Positions 1-11,558 of a DNA stretch of 64,000 nt are shown here, piece by piece. The stretch spans positions 992,001 through 1,056,000 of the forward strand of contig BRON01000005.1 in assembly GCA_024345305.1 (NCBI GenBank), read 5' to 3'. Origin of the DNA: Mrakia gelida. Lineage: Eukaryota; Basidiomycota; Tremellomycetes; Cystofilobasidiales; Mrakiaceae. The notes under the pieces were generated by a model that had not been told where the DNA came from, did not search any database, and was given only the letters and a program-made list of their open reading frames with translations. Position 1 is the first letter of the stretch; each line of letters opens with the position of its first letter. The translations under genes were made by a program, and so were the position numbers.

Positions 1-40
1 AGCTGACTTTCCTCCTTTTCTCGATCCTCTTCGCACCTAG

Positions 41-1891
41 AACGCTCTCAATAAAGACGACGAGTTTAGGACGCTCGAAGACGTCCATGATGCGATCCTC
101 GAGGTCTGCGCCAACTGCCACAAGTGTGAGTCTTCCTGGAATCGACTTCGACGCGCGCTGAGGTCGACGAAGAGGAACCGAAGCTGAACCTCTCCTTCCT
201 ACTCATACTTTATCTAAGTCAACGAGAAAGGCAGTGACATCTACTCAGCTGCTAGTCAGATCAAGGCGAGTCTCCTTCGAGCGTCGACTTCCGCGTGTGC
301 TCTTTTGTCGTCGACGCGTCCGATTTTCGTCTTCGACCATCTCGCTTGCTTCGAGAGGGCAAGAACCTGATACGATCCTCTCTCTTTCGTATTCTGACCT
401 CCAGATATTCACCCAGAAGAAGTTCCGTTTCCTGGTCGACTGCTTCGAGGAGGAGGATACCGTTGTCCAACAACAGCCCGACTCAGCTCCTGGACGCGTC
501 CTGACTCGACCAGTCGCTCAGAAACGAGGACGTACCGTTCAAGATGTCCTTGATCAACTCGAAGAGGAGCTTCAGTTCCCCGAGCTCTACGCCGTTGCGG
601 TCGCTCCCAAGATCAAGAAGCAGAAGACGACGGCTCAACGAGCGGGCGACGCGTCGACCTCCTCGTCCTCAGCTCATCAGGGCACGAGCGCTCATGCTGG
701 CAAGCAGGTCAGTCAGGTTCTCGATGAGATCTGACTTTTGGTCGCTCGCACAGGGCTACGAACTTCTAACTCTTCTCGTCGCTTCGATCGTTCAGTCGAC
801 ACTCGTCCTTGAAGGAAAGCTGGCGAAACAACAACAACAGATCGAGTCGCTCAAGAAGGAGCTCGTCGCCTCAAGGGAGGACTCTGCAGCTTCGGAAGAG
901 TCGGAGAGGGAGGCTCGACAGTTGGAGATAGAGTTGGAATCAGCAAAGAAGAAGGTGGGTTTGACTTCTAGGTTCAATTCTTCGTTTCCCTTGAGTCGGC
1001 TTCGTTCTGACTCTTGTTTCCTTCCCCTCCGAGTTAGATCGAGTCTCTCGAGAAAGACAAGACTCAGCTATCTCAGAAGGTTCGTCCTCCTTCACGTCTC
1101 CATGTCCCTCGCGAGCTGCGTCCGGTCGTTGGAGGACTCGACCTTCGACGCGTCGTCCTCGGCGCTGGTTAAAGATCGAGCTGATCCCCTTCCTTGTTTT
1201 CTGGCACCGAACGCTCCCTATACAGAACATCACTCTCGTCGCCGATCTCACCAAGTCCCAGAAGGAAACTCAGGAGGCTACGTCGAACTGTCTCGAAATG
1301 AAGAAGATTAACGAGACCCTCACGAGGAAGTTGGCCGGTGCGAAGACCGAAGTCAGACTGCTGGGAGAGGACAAGGAGACACTCAGGACCTGGCATCAAC
1401 AGAATGTACGTACTCTCGATCTATTTGTCGGGTGACGACTTCGATGAAGAACTGACTCTTCGCTTTCGCGTTCGATTCGACAGCTTCGAGAAGCGACGGC
1501 GACGACTAGAGCCGTCGAGGCTCAGCTGGCCACTCTTCAGCTGCAGTACGGCCAGCTTCAGGCCACTGTCAGTATCATGCTTCTCCATTCTTAGTTCTGA
1601 GATTGGGGCCTGTCGAGAACCTCTTCCTCGAGTGACTGATTTCCTCGTTCGCCGACGCGTCCCCTCCTTTTTGTTTAGCACCAAGCCTTCCTCGCCAACG
1701 GATCCCCGCAGGCACTCCATCAACTCCAACATCAGGTTCACTCCATGCTCAGGTACTACAAGGAGGTCTACTGGGCTCTCGAGGATCTCGCTCTCGTCGC
1801 TGGTTCGGTGGAGGAGTCGGATTTGGTTGCGAAGGCGAAACGAAGCTTGCAGAGCATGGAGTTGCTGAGGGATAAGATGAGGGCTGCCTAG
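41..1891 (+). CDS. Bromodomain / coiled-coil protein, 5'-truncated by window start
   Basis: Eight exons are visible: 41-125, 219-265, 405-707, 796-954, 1038-1079, 1226-1405, 1484-1567 and 1679-1891 (stop TAG). The first two read as the C-terminal half of a bromodomain: a TLEDV..AILEVCANC helix followed by KFNEKGSDIY, in which the Asn of KFN matches the acetyl-lysine-binding Asn. Bromodomains read acetylated histones in the nucleus. A Ser-rich linker and long Gln/Glu/Lys coiled-coil stretches follow. The intron at 266-404 appears to start with GC (AAG then GCGAGT). The last about 45 residues (YW.LE.L ... KAK..L..MELLR.K) recur in the gene ending at 13162. The 5' exons lie outside the window, so complex membership cannot be judged. 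The bromodomain call is fairly secure, the rest is description. Confidence 0.72.
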
Positions 1892-2380
1892 TTGAGTCGA
1901 GTGAGTGCGATATTCTTTGGTCGTCTGGAGCTGGTGGTGAAGGAGGAGGAAGGGATGGGTGGGAGATAGGGACGAACCAGAGACGCGTCGACTCGAGCTG
2001 ACCCTTGGTTTTGTTCTTGTTCGCGTTCAGGAGGTGAAGAGTCATCGAGAGCACTCAAGCGTTTTTACTAGCATATGACTGGTCTATGACTACCCTTACG
2101 AGCAGCTCGATCTACTAAACGCGACGCGTTCGGTCGAGACGACGCCAGCGGACGGTGAAAGCAGCAAAGCAAGGAAGAAAACTCGGTAGACTGACGCAAG
2201 AAGAGTCTGATTCGCCTTGGATAGAAAAATTATGGCTATGGTCTTGTTTTACCTGAGGAAAAAGCTCCGAAACAAGCCACAGATCAAAAACGGCGAGGGA
2301 AGGAGCGTGAGCTCGATTTCGAGCTCACCCCTTCAACACCATCTCCCTCCCCCTTCCCTCCCCCCCCTCTCCTTCCCTCG
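1892..2380. promoter_or_regulatory. Intergenic region and MYND gene promoter, source of a dispersed duplication
   Basis: No gene seen. It carries GACGCGTCGAC at 1983 and a stretch at about 2066-2116 (ending GAGCAGCTCGATCTA) plus about 2116-2380 that recur, inverted and rearranged, at 18.1-18.5 kb. A CT-rich tract immediately precedes the ATG at 2381, typical of promoters in this window. Confidence 0.6.
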
Positions 2381-4641
2381 ATGTCCAAAGTCCACAAGCA
2401 CCCTGTCACAGGAATGAAAGCCTACGTCAAGTTCCATCCTCGTGACCTCGGTCTCAGCATCCCCAGGCAGTACCTCACGGACCCGGAGAAGTTCGTTCCC
2501 AAGAAGGATGCTGAGCTCGACGAGTTCGTTGGGTGGGGAATCGATATGGAGGACACCTTCGCGGGGAATCCTCAGTTCGAGAACAGTGGGCTTCATCCGA
2601 TGCAGCAGAGGATGATGACCATCCAGGGAATGTACTACGGCGAGGGTGAGAATGCTAGGCCTGAGGCTCAGGCTAGTGCACACATCTTCCTTCCTCACTC
2701 GTCCTTCTCTCGCTCCTTCTTTCCTCTTTCTTTCGTCTCTCGAGCCTTCCCCTTTCCTTTATGCAAGATCTTGCGTTCTGAAACAGTTGCTGATTCTCTT
2801 TGCTTTTACGTCCCCTTCAACATGCAGTTCGTCGAAGCTCTCATCAAGAGGAAGGTGCAAAAACGAACTGCTCGGACGGACGAGCTCGAGCTCACGTTCC
2901 TTGATCGTCTTTGTTTCGACGACCTGACGTCCTCTTCTCTGCTTGAAATCTCTACAGGAGCGAACCATCGCTGCTCGAGACCCTGCATCAAGAGCTGATC
3001 GAATCCAGAGGTGAGTGCCACTCATTCCGTCCTGCTCGACTAGCGACGAGATGAGACGAGAAGGGGAGCAACGATGGATCCGAGCTGACCTCCGCTTCGA
3101 CGATCTCGTTTCGCAGAGACTACATCCTTCATCTTCACATGCCCCTCATCGTCGATAAGAAGGGAACCAACTTCATCTGGAGGAAGATCAAAGTCTCTGG
3201 AGGGATGCCTTTGGAAGTTCTCGTCGACAAGATCTTGCAGCCAGCGATGGGTTGGGAGAGGTGAGTTTCGTTCGCCTTTCTCGCTTCTTCGATTCGTTCT
3301 GATCTAGGCAGTTTTGCTCTCGTAGGAATCTGCACACCTGGATCATCACGGACTCGTCTGATGGGGCTCAGTTCGGTACTCAGGTCTCTTCTCACATGGT
3401 GAGCGAGCTCGAAGCTTGTCGCAACTTCTTCGCTTTTCCCGTCGCTGATCAACTCTGCTTGGCCTTCCTCGTCTTTCCAGGATAGGATGCACATGGGTCA
3501 GTACCAGCCTCGATCATACATTCATTGTAACAGCGAGCTGACTCGGTCCTCTCGCTTCGCTTTGCAGGTATGCGAGGATTCGCTTCGCTCGACGCGACGA
3601 AGTTTGCTTTGGCCGACGTCTTGCTCGAGGAGGGAGACCAGATGTCTTGGGAGTACGATCTCGTGAGTAGCAGCTCTCTTCGGCCTTTGAGAGAGCGACC
3701 CGACCCGAGCTTGTCTTCACGTTCGCAGGGAGACCTCTGGTGGCATCGAATCAAGCTCGAGAAGATGGTCTCGCGAGAGGAGTCGAACGGTCGAGTCGAG
3801 ATTCTCGAAGGAAGTGGTGCTTGTCCTCCTGAGGTCCGTTCTTTCTCTCACTATGTTCGACTCGCTTTCAACGATCGCCGTAACTCACGTCTTCCTTTCT
3901 TTCTTCGCGACTCAAGAACTGTCGAGGAAACCTCCAATGGAACGAGAAACTCAACGAACCTCGCACCCACCACTTCACCACGAAGTCGCATCTCAACCCA
4001 ACTACTCCGCCTGTCGATCCCTCGTCCGACTAGGCGGCCAATGGAGATACGATCCTCTCAGGTTCTCCCTCCCCAAAGCTCGTCAACGAGTCTCGGATGC
4101 CATCGCGTCGAGAGCGTCTCTTCCTCTCGGCGCGAAGACTTACTCTCAACCGATGGGAGGCATGTTCGGAGGACTCTCGATGGGAATGGGAGCGGGAGCG
4201 GAGAAGCCTGGGGTTCAGAACGCTGGGAATGGCAACTTGAGGGTCGTGCTGGCGGTGCCTGGGTCGGAGTCGAGGATGATTGAGACGATCCGAGGGAAGG
4301 GGAAGTCGGACGAGGGCTGGGAGAGCTTGTGTGATGGGTGTGGAAGTCCTGGGGCGATCCAGGGGAAGGCTTTGAAGAGGTGTGCGAGGTGTCGAACGGT
4401 GAGTGGAGCTGCTCGTGGATAATGCTCGTGCGAGGGAGAGAGAGGGACCGGAGACTGACGCGTTGTTTCGTTCGTGGTTTCCTTCGTCGCAGGTCGCCTA
4501 CTGCTGCACTGAGTGAGTCTGTTCGCTCTCTCAGCTCGTCTTCGAAGGGAATACTGACCTTGATCCCTCGTTTGTGATTCCAGATGTCAACGATCTCGAT
4601 GGCTCCAGCACAAGAAGGATTGCAAGGCTCCAGCGGCTTGA
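2381..4641 (+). CDS. pRiA4b-ORF3-like domain plus C-terminal MYND zinc finger protein
   Basis: Exons: 2381-2671, 2828-2854, 2958-3010, 3117-3260, 3326-3398, 3481-3496 (16 nt), 3568-3662, 3729-3833, 3917-4398, 4493-4512, 4584-4641. The middle (I.VSGGMPLEVLVDKILQPAMGW, then W.YDLGDLWWHRIKLEK) matches the plasmid pRiA4b ORF-3 family, a fold shared with transposon passenger proteins and of unknown biochemistry. The C-terminus is a MYND finger (CDGCG ... CARC ... YCCTECQ ... WLQHKKDC), a protein-protein interaction module. Exon lengths sum to a multiple of three up to 3833 but fall one base short after it: the frame must shift near 4020, where GATCCCTCGTCC would read through with one more C. The first intron seems to use a GC donor at 2672. 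Domain calls are recognised by eye. Confidence 0.7.
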
Positions 4642-5059
4642 GGAGGTCGAGGTGTGCGTTGAGGCAGCCCTTTTCGCTGTTTCTGTTATGACGTTACGAT
4701 CTATGCGACGCTATGTTTTCTCCCCATCTCGATCTCAACGTGCTTTCGGTGTCTTCGTCGTTCAGAAGAAACGAAGAACTTGAGTTGAGCGACGCGTCGT
4801 CGAGCTTTCTTCTGCACTCGCCAACTGAACTGGCTCCTATTCCCGGTGCCTCCATAATCGAGATCTGACTGTCTACCCTCTTTCATCTATGATCAAAGTC
4901 TGATGGCAGCAAGATCGGACGGGAGAGATAGATTCGCAGGAGATCAAAACACGGCAGATTGTCGGGCGACCCTCCTCCCTCAGTATCTCAACCCTCCGCC
5001 TCCTCGTTTTGCTCGAGCCTCGATCTGATCGTTAACCACCAGCTCCTTTCTCTTCCAAG
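4642..5059. other. Intergenic region
   Basis: About 420 bases without a convincing exon. It contains GACGCGTCGTCG at 4793, and just before the next ATG a sequence that looks like the end of a 5'-UTR intron (branch-like CTGAT/TTAAC, then CTTTCTCTTCCAAG). Confidence 0.5.
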
Positions 5060-7039
5060 ATGTCGGAGAAAAACCTTCTCTCGCAGGATTTCCGCTCGCT
5101 CCCCCTTCAGCCCGTCGGACCCTTCGGCGAACTCGTGACTCGTCCACCTGTTTCAACCTGGGTCTTCCTTCCTTCCCTCTCTCCCTCACCTTCGACTCTC
5201 AACTCTCCCAACCAATTCGAACAAGGACACCTACGAGCTTGCTAGCGAGTGCTTCTCCAGGAGACTCTACTACCTCAAGTCTTCCTCACTCCAACAGCAG
5301 CGCAAGGGACGGAGCGAACCGGAAGCGCCGAGCTCAACATCTCGCCACCTTCCTCCTCCTTCCAACACCTCTCGTTCTTCGTTCAACCTGTAGGTCTCGC
5401 TCTTATCTCCTTCCCAATCGATTCGTAAGGTAGAGAGCTGACTAGATCTCCTTCGTCCCGTCTGTTTCAGATCCTCGCTCTAACCCGAAACCATGCCATC
5501 CCCACCGTCCTCCTCACCTTCCCATCATCACCCCTTCCTCCCCAACTCCAACGCTTTCTCTGCATCTCAGCGAACGGATCTCCAGTCATGGATGACCTAC
5601 CATCACCTCCCCTTCTCGGCCCTCACCGTCAGCGAACCTCCTCCCCAAGCCGTCGCCTCATCGTCCCGCGATCTCGTCGTCGTATCAGCCATCGTCGGTC
5701 GAGGAATGTTGGGGAGCATGCGAGTTGAGCTCGTCGTTCCCAGGGAGGAGGTCTTCAGGGTCCAGAGGGCTCCGATCGGAGGGGATAGGAGATCTGGGGC
5801 GACTAGTAGGGTCGTTGGGTCGTGGGAGGGTGGGATAGAGGTGGAGGAGAAGGACGAGGGAGATCTCTGGCTCGAGGACGTAATCGCACGAAGAGGGGAG
5901 AGCAGCTCGCCTCCCTCCACTTCGTCGACCAGCAGGCAGGAGCCTTGGTTCACTCGACCGGTTCGAGGAGAACATCAAGGAGGAGCAGCCGCGACTGTTC
6001 AGTTCGACTTCACACCGGCGTCGTCTCATCAACCCAACTCATCCGCGAGCCCTCCTCCCTCTTCGAGATCGACCTCCCCTCCTTCACCACCATCCTCCCA
6101 CACTCACAGAAACCATGGGCCAGCTCACGATCCCCTCGGCTTCACCTCCCTCCCCGGCTCCAACACTTTACGTGCAACTGCTCGCTCGAGCCCGACGGTC
6201 CAAGCTCGTCGATCCATCCTCAACGTTCGATGTGGTCACCTCCCTCCCTCCTCCCCTTCGAAGCGAGCTCAGCGCCCACCTCCTCACCTCTACCCCAATC
6301 CAACCCTTCACACCACCTCTTCGCCAAATAATCCACCTTCCTCCTCGTCACCTTCAAACTGCGCCAATCGTCTCGTCCTCAAGCTCGCTCTCAACCCACC
6401 AATCACCACAGCCTCCTCCCCTCCCTCGCCCTCAGCCTACACCCGTCCATCAGCTCAACAAGCCAACTTCTCTTTCCTCTCCCTCCCTCATCAGCACCCG
6501 TTGTCGACGAGCAGCAGTCCTGCCGGGCCGAGGGCAGGGAAGAAGCTCGCTCGAGGATGGATCGTCGACGCGTCGTTTATGGAGGGACGGGTTGGGTTCC
6601 TGCCCTCGTCGTCGTCGGATGGGCTGAGCGCTCGGGAGTTGGGTGGTAGTGACTGGGAGAGGGTTCAGTGTGGGTGCAGTAGTGGGTTGAGAAAGGTTGG
6701 AGGTCCGGGAGAGGAGGAGGAGAGGAAGAGGGTCAGGAGTTGCGGGTGTTTGACTTGGTGAGCTGGACTCTTCTCTTTCTGGGCTTTCCTTCGACGCGAG
6801 CGGAACTGACTAGCTGATAATTTGTCGCTTCTCGTCCCCTTCGCAGTGGCTCGCCTCTCGGAATTTACATCCCCAATCCCTGCGTCCAACACACTCTCAA
6901 ACGCTCTCCCTCCAACGCGTCGTCTTCGTCGTCCTCCTCGGCCGTCTGGTTCATCCCTGACGAGTTCGCTGCGACCTCTCCGGTCTCCTCGAATGGGATC
7001 CCAGCTCTCAGTCGAGGGGATCAGATGGTTGGTCGTTGA
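5060..7039 (+). CDS. Unidentified multi-exon gene with several apparent frame breaks
   Basis: Coding character (C-ending codons) runs through most of 5060-7039, but the best frame changes several times within what look like single exons: near 5140, near 5215, in 5490-5530, and between 6050 and 6370. Several changes would be repaired by one base in a T or C run. A candidate start is ATG at 5060; the stop is TGA at 7037-7039 after an intron at about 6761-6846. The C-terminus holds a Cys cluster (CGC..., then SCGCLTCGSPLG across the last intron) that may be a zinc knuckle. It loosely recalls the Cys motif of HECT-like E2-binding proteins (UBE3D/Ipa1), but I would not name it on this. Either a real gene in poorly called sequence or a decaying gene. 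Confidence 0.4.
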
Positions 7040-7485
7040 CGACGGACCTCGTTCGCGTCGATGCACCTTCATTTCTCGTTCGTTTAGTTTTGCTCGTTCA
7101 GCCCTCTCTCTTTGTAGCTCGAAACCGTTTCTCTCGTACTTCATTCACTGCTCACCCCTCTCTACCTGCATCTAGTTTGTATTCTAGTCTACGCTCGCTC
7201 TTTGTTCTCTTTTCTTGACGATACACGACCCTTCATTCACGCGACGCGACGCGAAGGCACGAGCAAGCGACGCGTCGAGCTCTTCGTCCAGCTTTTCTCG
7301 ACCAGGCGGTCACTATCTATGCAACCTCTCTTCCATCACTACCAAGCCGCATGAACCAGTAGAAAAATAGCATCTCCGGCGCTTCCCTCAAATCAGCCCA
7401 CACGCACCAGCTCCGCCCTCAGCTCCGCTCCCATCTCCTCTCCCCTCCTCTCCAACCAACCACCACCCTCCCTCCCACCCACGAT
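7040..7485. other. Intergenic region
   Basis: No gene seen. It has GACGCGACGCG at about 7241 and GCGACGCGTCGAGC at 7269, then a CT-rich promoter tract before 7486. Confidence 0.5.
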
Positions 7486-9241
7486 ATGGGTTCCCCTTTC
7501 CTCTCTCCTCCTCCTACCTCCTCCAGATGGTGGGCCAGCCCCACCCAGAAGACTCCTCTCAACCCCTTCGTCGCCCTCCTCCCTCACCTCTTCCTCTTCC
7601 TCGGAATCTACCTCCCCCTCTTGACCACTCGTCTCCCTCTCAACCTCTTCTTCTTCCCAGCCGTCTTGGCCTCCCACAACTGGATCATGACTCACTACAC
7701 GACGGGCGTTCCGGTGGCTGATTATGGGCTTTGCTCGTTTGCTGGTGAGTGAGACGAAACACGAAGGAGGGGAGGGAAGGCGCGAGCTCACCCTTCCCTT
7801 CCTTCCCTTCCCCGACCTCCGCTTCCCTCCCTCCCCCCAACCTCTCCTTTTGCCAGTCACCATGATGTTCAAAGCCGCCGACGTCCTCGGCGACCACTTC
7901 GTCCGACCTGACCAGAAGTTCTGGAGAGGTCCTCCAACTTCTTCGTCGAGCTCGGACGTCGACGAGTCGTCCTCCGAATCAAGACCGAGGGAGCCTGAGG
8001 AGGTAAGGGGGAGGCTCAGTTGGGCGTTGGGGTTGATGACTAGTATGAGGGGGGTGGGGTGGAACTGGGTGAGTCGCTTGCGTAAACCCGAGCAGTGGAG
8101 TGGGAGGAGGGATGAAGGAATGAAGGAAAGGAAGGAACGGACGGAGCTCGAGCTCACCACGAACCTCCTCGTTCTCTCCCTTCGTTTTGTTTTTGGGTTG
8201 TGATTCGGCTCAACAGCAAGTCCGAAACGTCCCTCCACCCTCTCAACAATCCAGAATCACTTTCGTCGTCTCTCAGTTCGCGAAGTTCTGTGCGCTCTAC
8301 GTAGGAATGGACTTGGTGAGCTCTCGACGAATCTCCTTTCCCTCCCTCCCTCACTTCGTCTCGCTCGACGCGTTCGCTGACTCTTCCTCCCACCTCCCAC
8401 CGCCCCCAACCCCCCTTCGCCGCCTCCCCAGCTCTCCAACTTCATGCAATCCCACCCCTACTTCGCCTCCCGAGCCTCCATCCCTCCAAGCTCGTTCCTC
8501 GACGCCCTCCTCATTCGCGTCGCGGCTCTTCTCGCTGGTTACGGAGCCCTGAACACTCAGTACACCTTGCTGAGCGTGATTGGAGTGGCGGTTGGGTGGG
8601 GAGGAGTGAAGGATTGGCCGCCTCTGTTTGGGTTTGGTGGGGTGAGGAAAGGAGGGAGTGTGGGGAGGTTTTGGTGAGTTCGACGTCAAGTCGTTGTCTC
8701 TCCTGCTTCGCGAAGGAGAAGAACGCGAGCTGACGTTCTTTGAGTGTTGTTTGGGGCATCAGGAGTGAGCTCTGGCATCAATCCTACCAAGTCCGTCGCC
8801 CCTCCTTTCTCCTCCCCACCGCTTTCTCGCGCGCCTCGCGTCTCCTCCCTAACCCTCTCCCTCCTCTTCCTCTCACAGCGTTCCCTCTCCCGCATGGGCT
8901 CCGTCCTCTCCACCGATCCCTTCCTATCCCTCTTCCTCCCCTTCCTCTTCTCCGCCCTCCTCCACCACGCCGGAACCAAAGCTCTTCTAGGTCCCGAAAC
9001 CACCTTCCTCTACTCTCCCACCGTCCACTTCTTCCTCCTCCAGCCCTTCGCAATCCTCTTCGAGCGCCTCGTTCTCTTCAAGGTCCTGGAGAGGAGGAAC
9101 CCGCTGCTGTGGGTGTGGACGGCTGCGTGGATCCTGGGGAGTGCGGGGTTGATCTGTGAGGAGAATGTGAGAGGTGGGCTTTGGGAGGTGGAGGGAGTGC
9201 CGTTTAGTGTTGTTAGATGGGTGGCGGGGAGGTTTGCATAG
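7486..9241 (+). CDS. MBOAT_2 / wax-synthase-like membrane O-acyltransferase
   Basis: Six exons, all in phase: 7486-7744, 7857-8068, 8217-8315, 8432-8673, 8763-8790, 8879-9241. The protein is strongly hydrophobic with many predicted membrane spans (for example the LLPHLFLFLGIYLPLL stretch near residue 35). Family signatures in order: RGVGWNW, WPPLFG ... FW.ELWHQSYQ, and a later LLHHAG with the His expected at the active site. Such ER enzymes esterify fatty acyl-CoA onto alcohols or related acceptors; the substrate cannot be told from the sequence. The 28-nt exon carrying WHQ is bounded by good splice sites. Length (about 400 residues) suits fungal MBOAT_2 proteins. The stop is TAG at 9239-9241. 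Confidence 0.75.
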
Positions 9242-9537
9242 GGTGAAACTTCTAGATGGTATTTGGGGTTGGAACTTAAGGAAAAGAGTGCTCGGGAGAG
9301 TGAGAGGACGGAAAGATGGTCGAAACGCGACGCGTCCGACGAGCTTTCGACCCTCGCTCGACAGCCGTCTTCGCTGCAGGACAGGGACACGAAGCCCAAA
9401 ACAACACACAAAAATCTAATGGTATATCTCCCGAGCACTTCCCCCGAAAATTCTCCCTCACAACCCCCCCTTCCCGACCACTTGTTTTTCACCTCCCTCC
9501 ATTCGCTCCTCCCCTCTCCTTGCCTCCCAACCGCTGC

Positions 9538-11447
9538 ATGCTCCGTAGCCTCTTTCGCTGCACACCCACCCTCACTCTCCCCAAACAACCCCTCTCCACC
9601 CTCTCTCGAACGATGCCCACCTCCGTCGCTCAACCCGCCGAGAAGAAGCAGCGTCTCTCTGATGGACCCAAGGTGAGCTTCGCCCCTTCCTTCCCTTCTC
9701 CCTTCCTCCCCTTCCCCTCTTTCGCCTGGAACGCTGACTTTCTTTTGGACGTTCGTGTAGGTCATCGGAACCCACAGTGGGACGTTCCATTGCGATGAGG
9801 CTTTGGCTGTGAGTCGCCCTCGACTCGAGAAGGAGGAGTCAAAATCTCGCGAGCTCACCTCTCTTCGTGCTTCGTTTGATAACAGGTGTTCATGCTGAGG
9901 CTTCTTCCTGAGTACAAGGATGCCTGTACGTCCCTCGCCCTCGCCTTCACTTTCCACTAGAGCTCCAGCTGATTTGGGTTGTTTTTGTATAGCTGTCGTT
10001 CGATCTAGGGATCCTGCTGCTCGTTCGTTTCCTCTCTCCTTCCCTTCCCTTCGCGAGCTCGAGCTCACCTCTCTCCTTTGCTCTCCCTCCTCGCCTTGCT
10101 CGGTACCAGTCGACGCCTGCGACATCGTCGTTGACGTTGGAGGAGTGTACGACGATGCTGCTCGACGATACGATCATCATCAACGAGGCTTCACCGAGGT
10201 GTTCGAGCAAGGGTTCTCAACCAAGTTGAGCTCGGCTGGGTTGGTTTACAAGTGAGTAGCCCTTCCCTCTTTCTCTTCTCACTTTTTCCTTTTCGCCTTC
10301 TCGCTCTTTTGCCTTCCCTCGCCTCGTTCCTAATTTCTCGCTTCGCTCGGCAGGCACTACGGTCTCTCTGTCCTCTCCCAAGTCCTCTCCCTCCCCGTCT
10401 CGGATCCCACGATCCCCAAGCTTCACCTCAAGCTCTACGAGGACTTCATCGAGGCCATCGATGGAATCGATAACGGAGTCACTCAGTTCATCTCCTCTGA
10501 GCCTCCTAGGTACAAGTCCAGGACGGATTTGAGCGCGAGGGTGGGAGGGTTGAACCCTAGATGGAACGAGCCTTCGAACGATGAGGTTTTGGATGTGAGT
10601 TCGCGCGCTCTCGTTCTTGTCTTCTCGCGTCTCTTTCGCTCGGCACTCATCAGTCTGGGAGCAGACTGTCACTCTATCAAGGCCTTCGAGCTGACGCTGC
10701 TGATTTACTTTCTCTCGCTCGCCGTCGCCAGGCCAAGTTCGTCGTCGCCTCAGCCCTCACCGGATCCGAGTTCCTCTCCAAGCTCTCCTACCTCGCAGAG
10801 GCCTGGTTGCCCGCTCGATCCATCATCCAAAAAGCCTTCGCTGAGCGACACTCCCACCACCCGTCAGGCAAGATCCTCGTGTTCGAGACGTTCGCGCCTT
10901 GGAAGGAGCACCTGTTCGAGGTCGAGAAGGAGGAGGGTGTCGCGGATGCTGATAAGCCTGTACGTCTCTCTCGTTTCGCCCTTCTCTTGTTCGCTTCTTT
11001 GAGAGAGAGACGAAGCTCAAACGCTGCTTTGGCATTCGATGTAGCTCTACGTCCTCTACCCTGAGGAGTCTGGTCGAGCTTGGAGGATCCAGGCGGTTCC
11101 TGAGTCGGGAGAGAGCTTCGCGAGCAGGAAGGCTTTGCCTGAGCCGTACGTCCTCCTTCCCTCTCCTCGTCTTCCCTCTCGAAAGACACTGACCCCTTCC
11201 GCTGCTCTTTCGCTTATCCAGATGGCGCGGAATTCGAGACGACGCTCTCTCCCAGCTCACGGGAGTCGAGGGTTGCATCTTCGTTCACGCTGCTGGATTC
11301 ATCGGAGTAAGTCTTCGTTCTCGCTCTTTCCTTCGCTCGTTCTCGACGGGCCTCAACTGACTCGTTGGTGTTTTGTTCTCGCTTTATCAGGGAAACAAGA
11401 CCAAGGAGGGAGCTCTCAAGCTCGCTCAGATGGGACTCGATTTCTGA
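9538..11447 (+). CDS. MYG1: MYG1-family DHH-type exonuclease (UPF0160)
   Basis: Ten exons with consistent phases: 9538-9672, 9761-9808, 9886-9925, 9993-10022, 10110-10251, 10354-10594, 10732-10959, 11045-11145, 11222-11307, 11391-11447. The core GTHSGTFHCDEALAVFMLR, then RDP and CDIVVDVGGVYD ... RYDHHQRGF, is the metal-binding DHH-like signature of MYG1, a 3'-5' RNA exonuclease found in nucleus and mitochondria. The first about 25 residues (MLRSLFRC.P.L) are Arg/Leu/Ser-rich without acids and look like a mitochondrial presequence; an internal Met at codon 26 could give a non-mitochondrial form. The C-terminal ..RGIRDD.L......G.IF.H..GFIGG.K is also family-typical. Identification is secure. 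Confidence 0.9.
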
Positions 11448-11558
11448 GCGTCGACGCGTCTGAGGGAACGAGAACGAGACGAAGCGATCCGATGGCTTTG
11501 ATCTTCGCTCTTTGCCTCTCCTATCCTCGAGAGCTTCTTCGAGGGGGAATCATCATGC

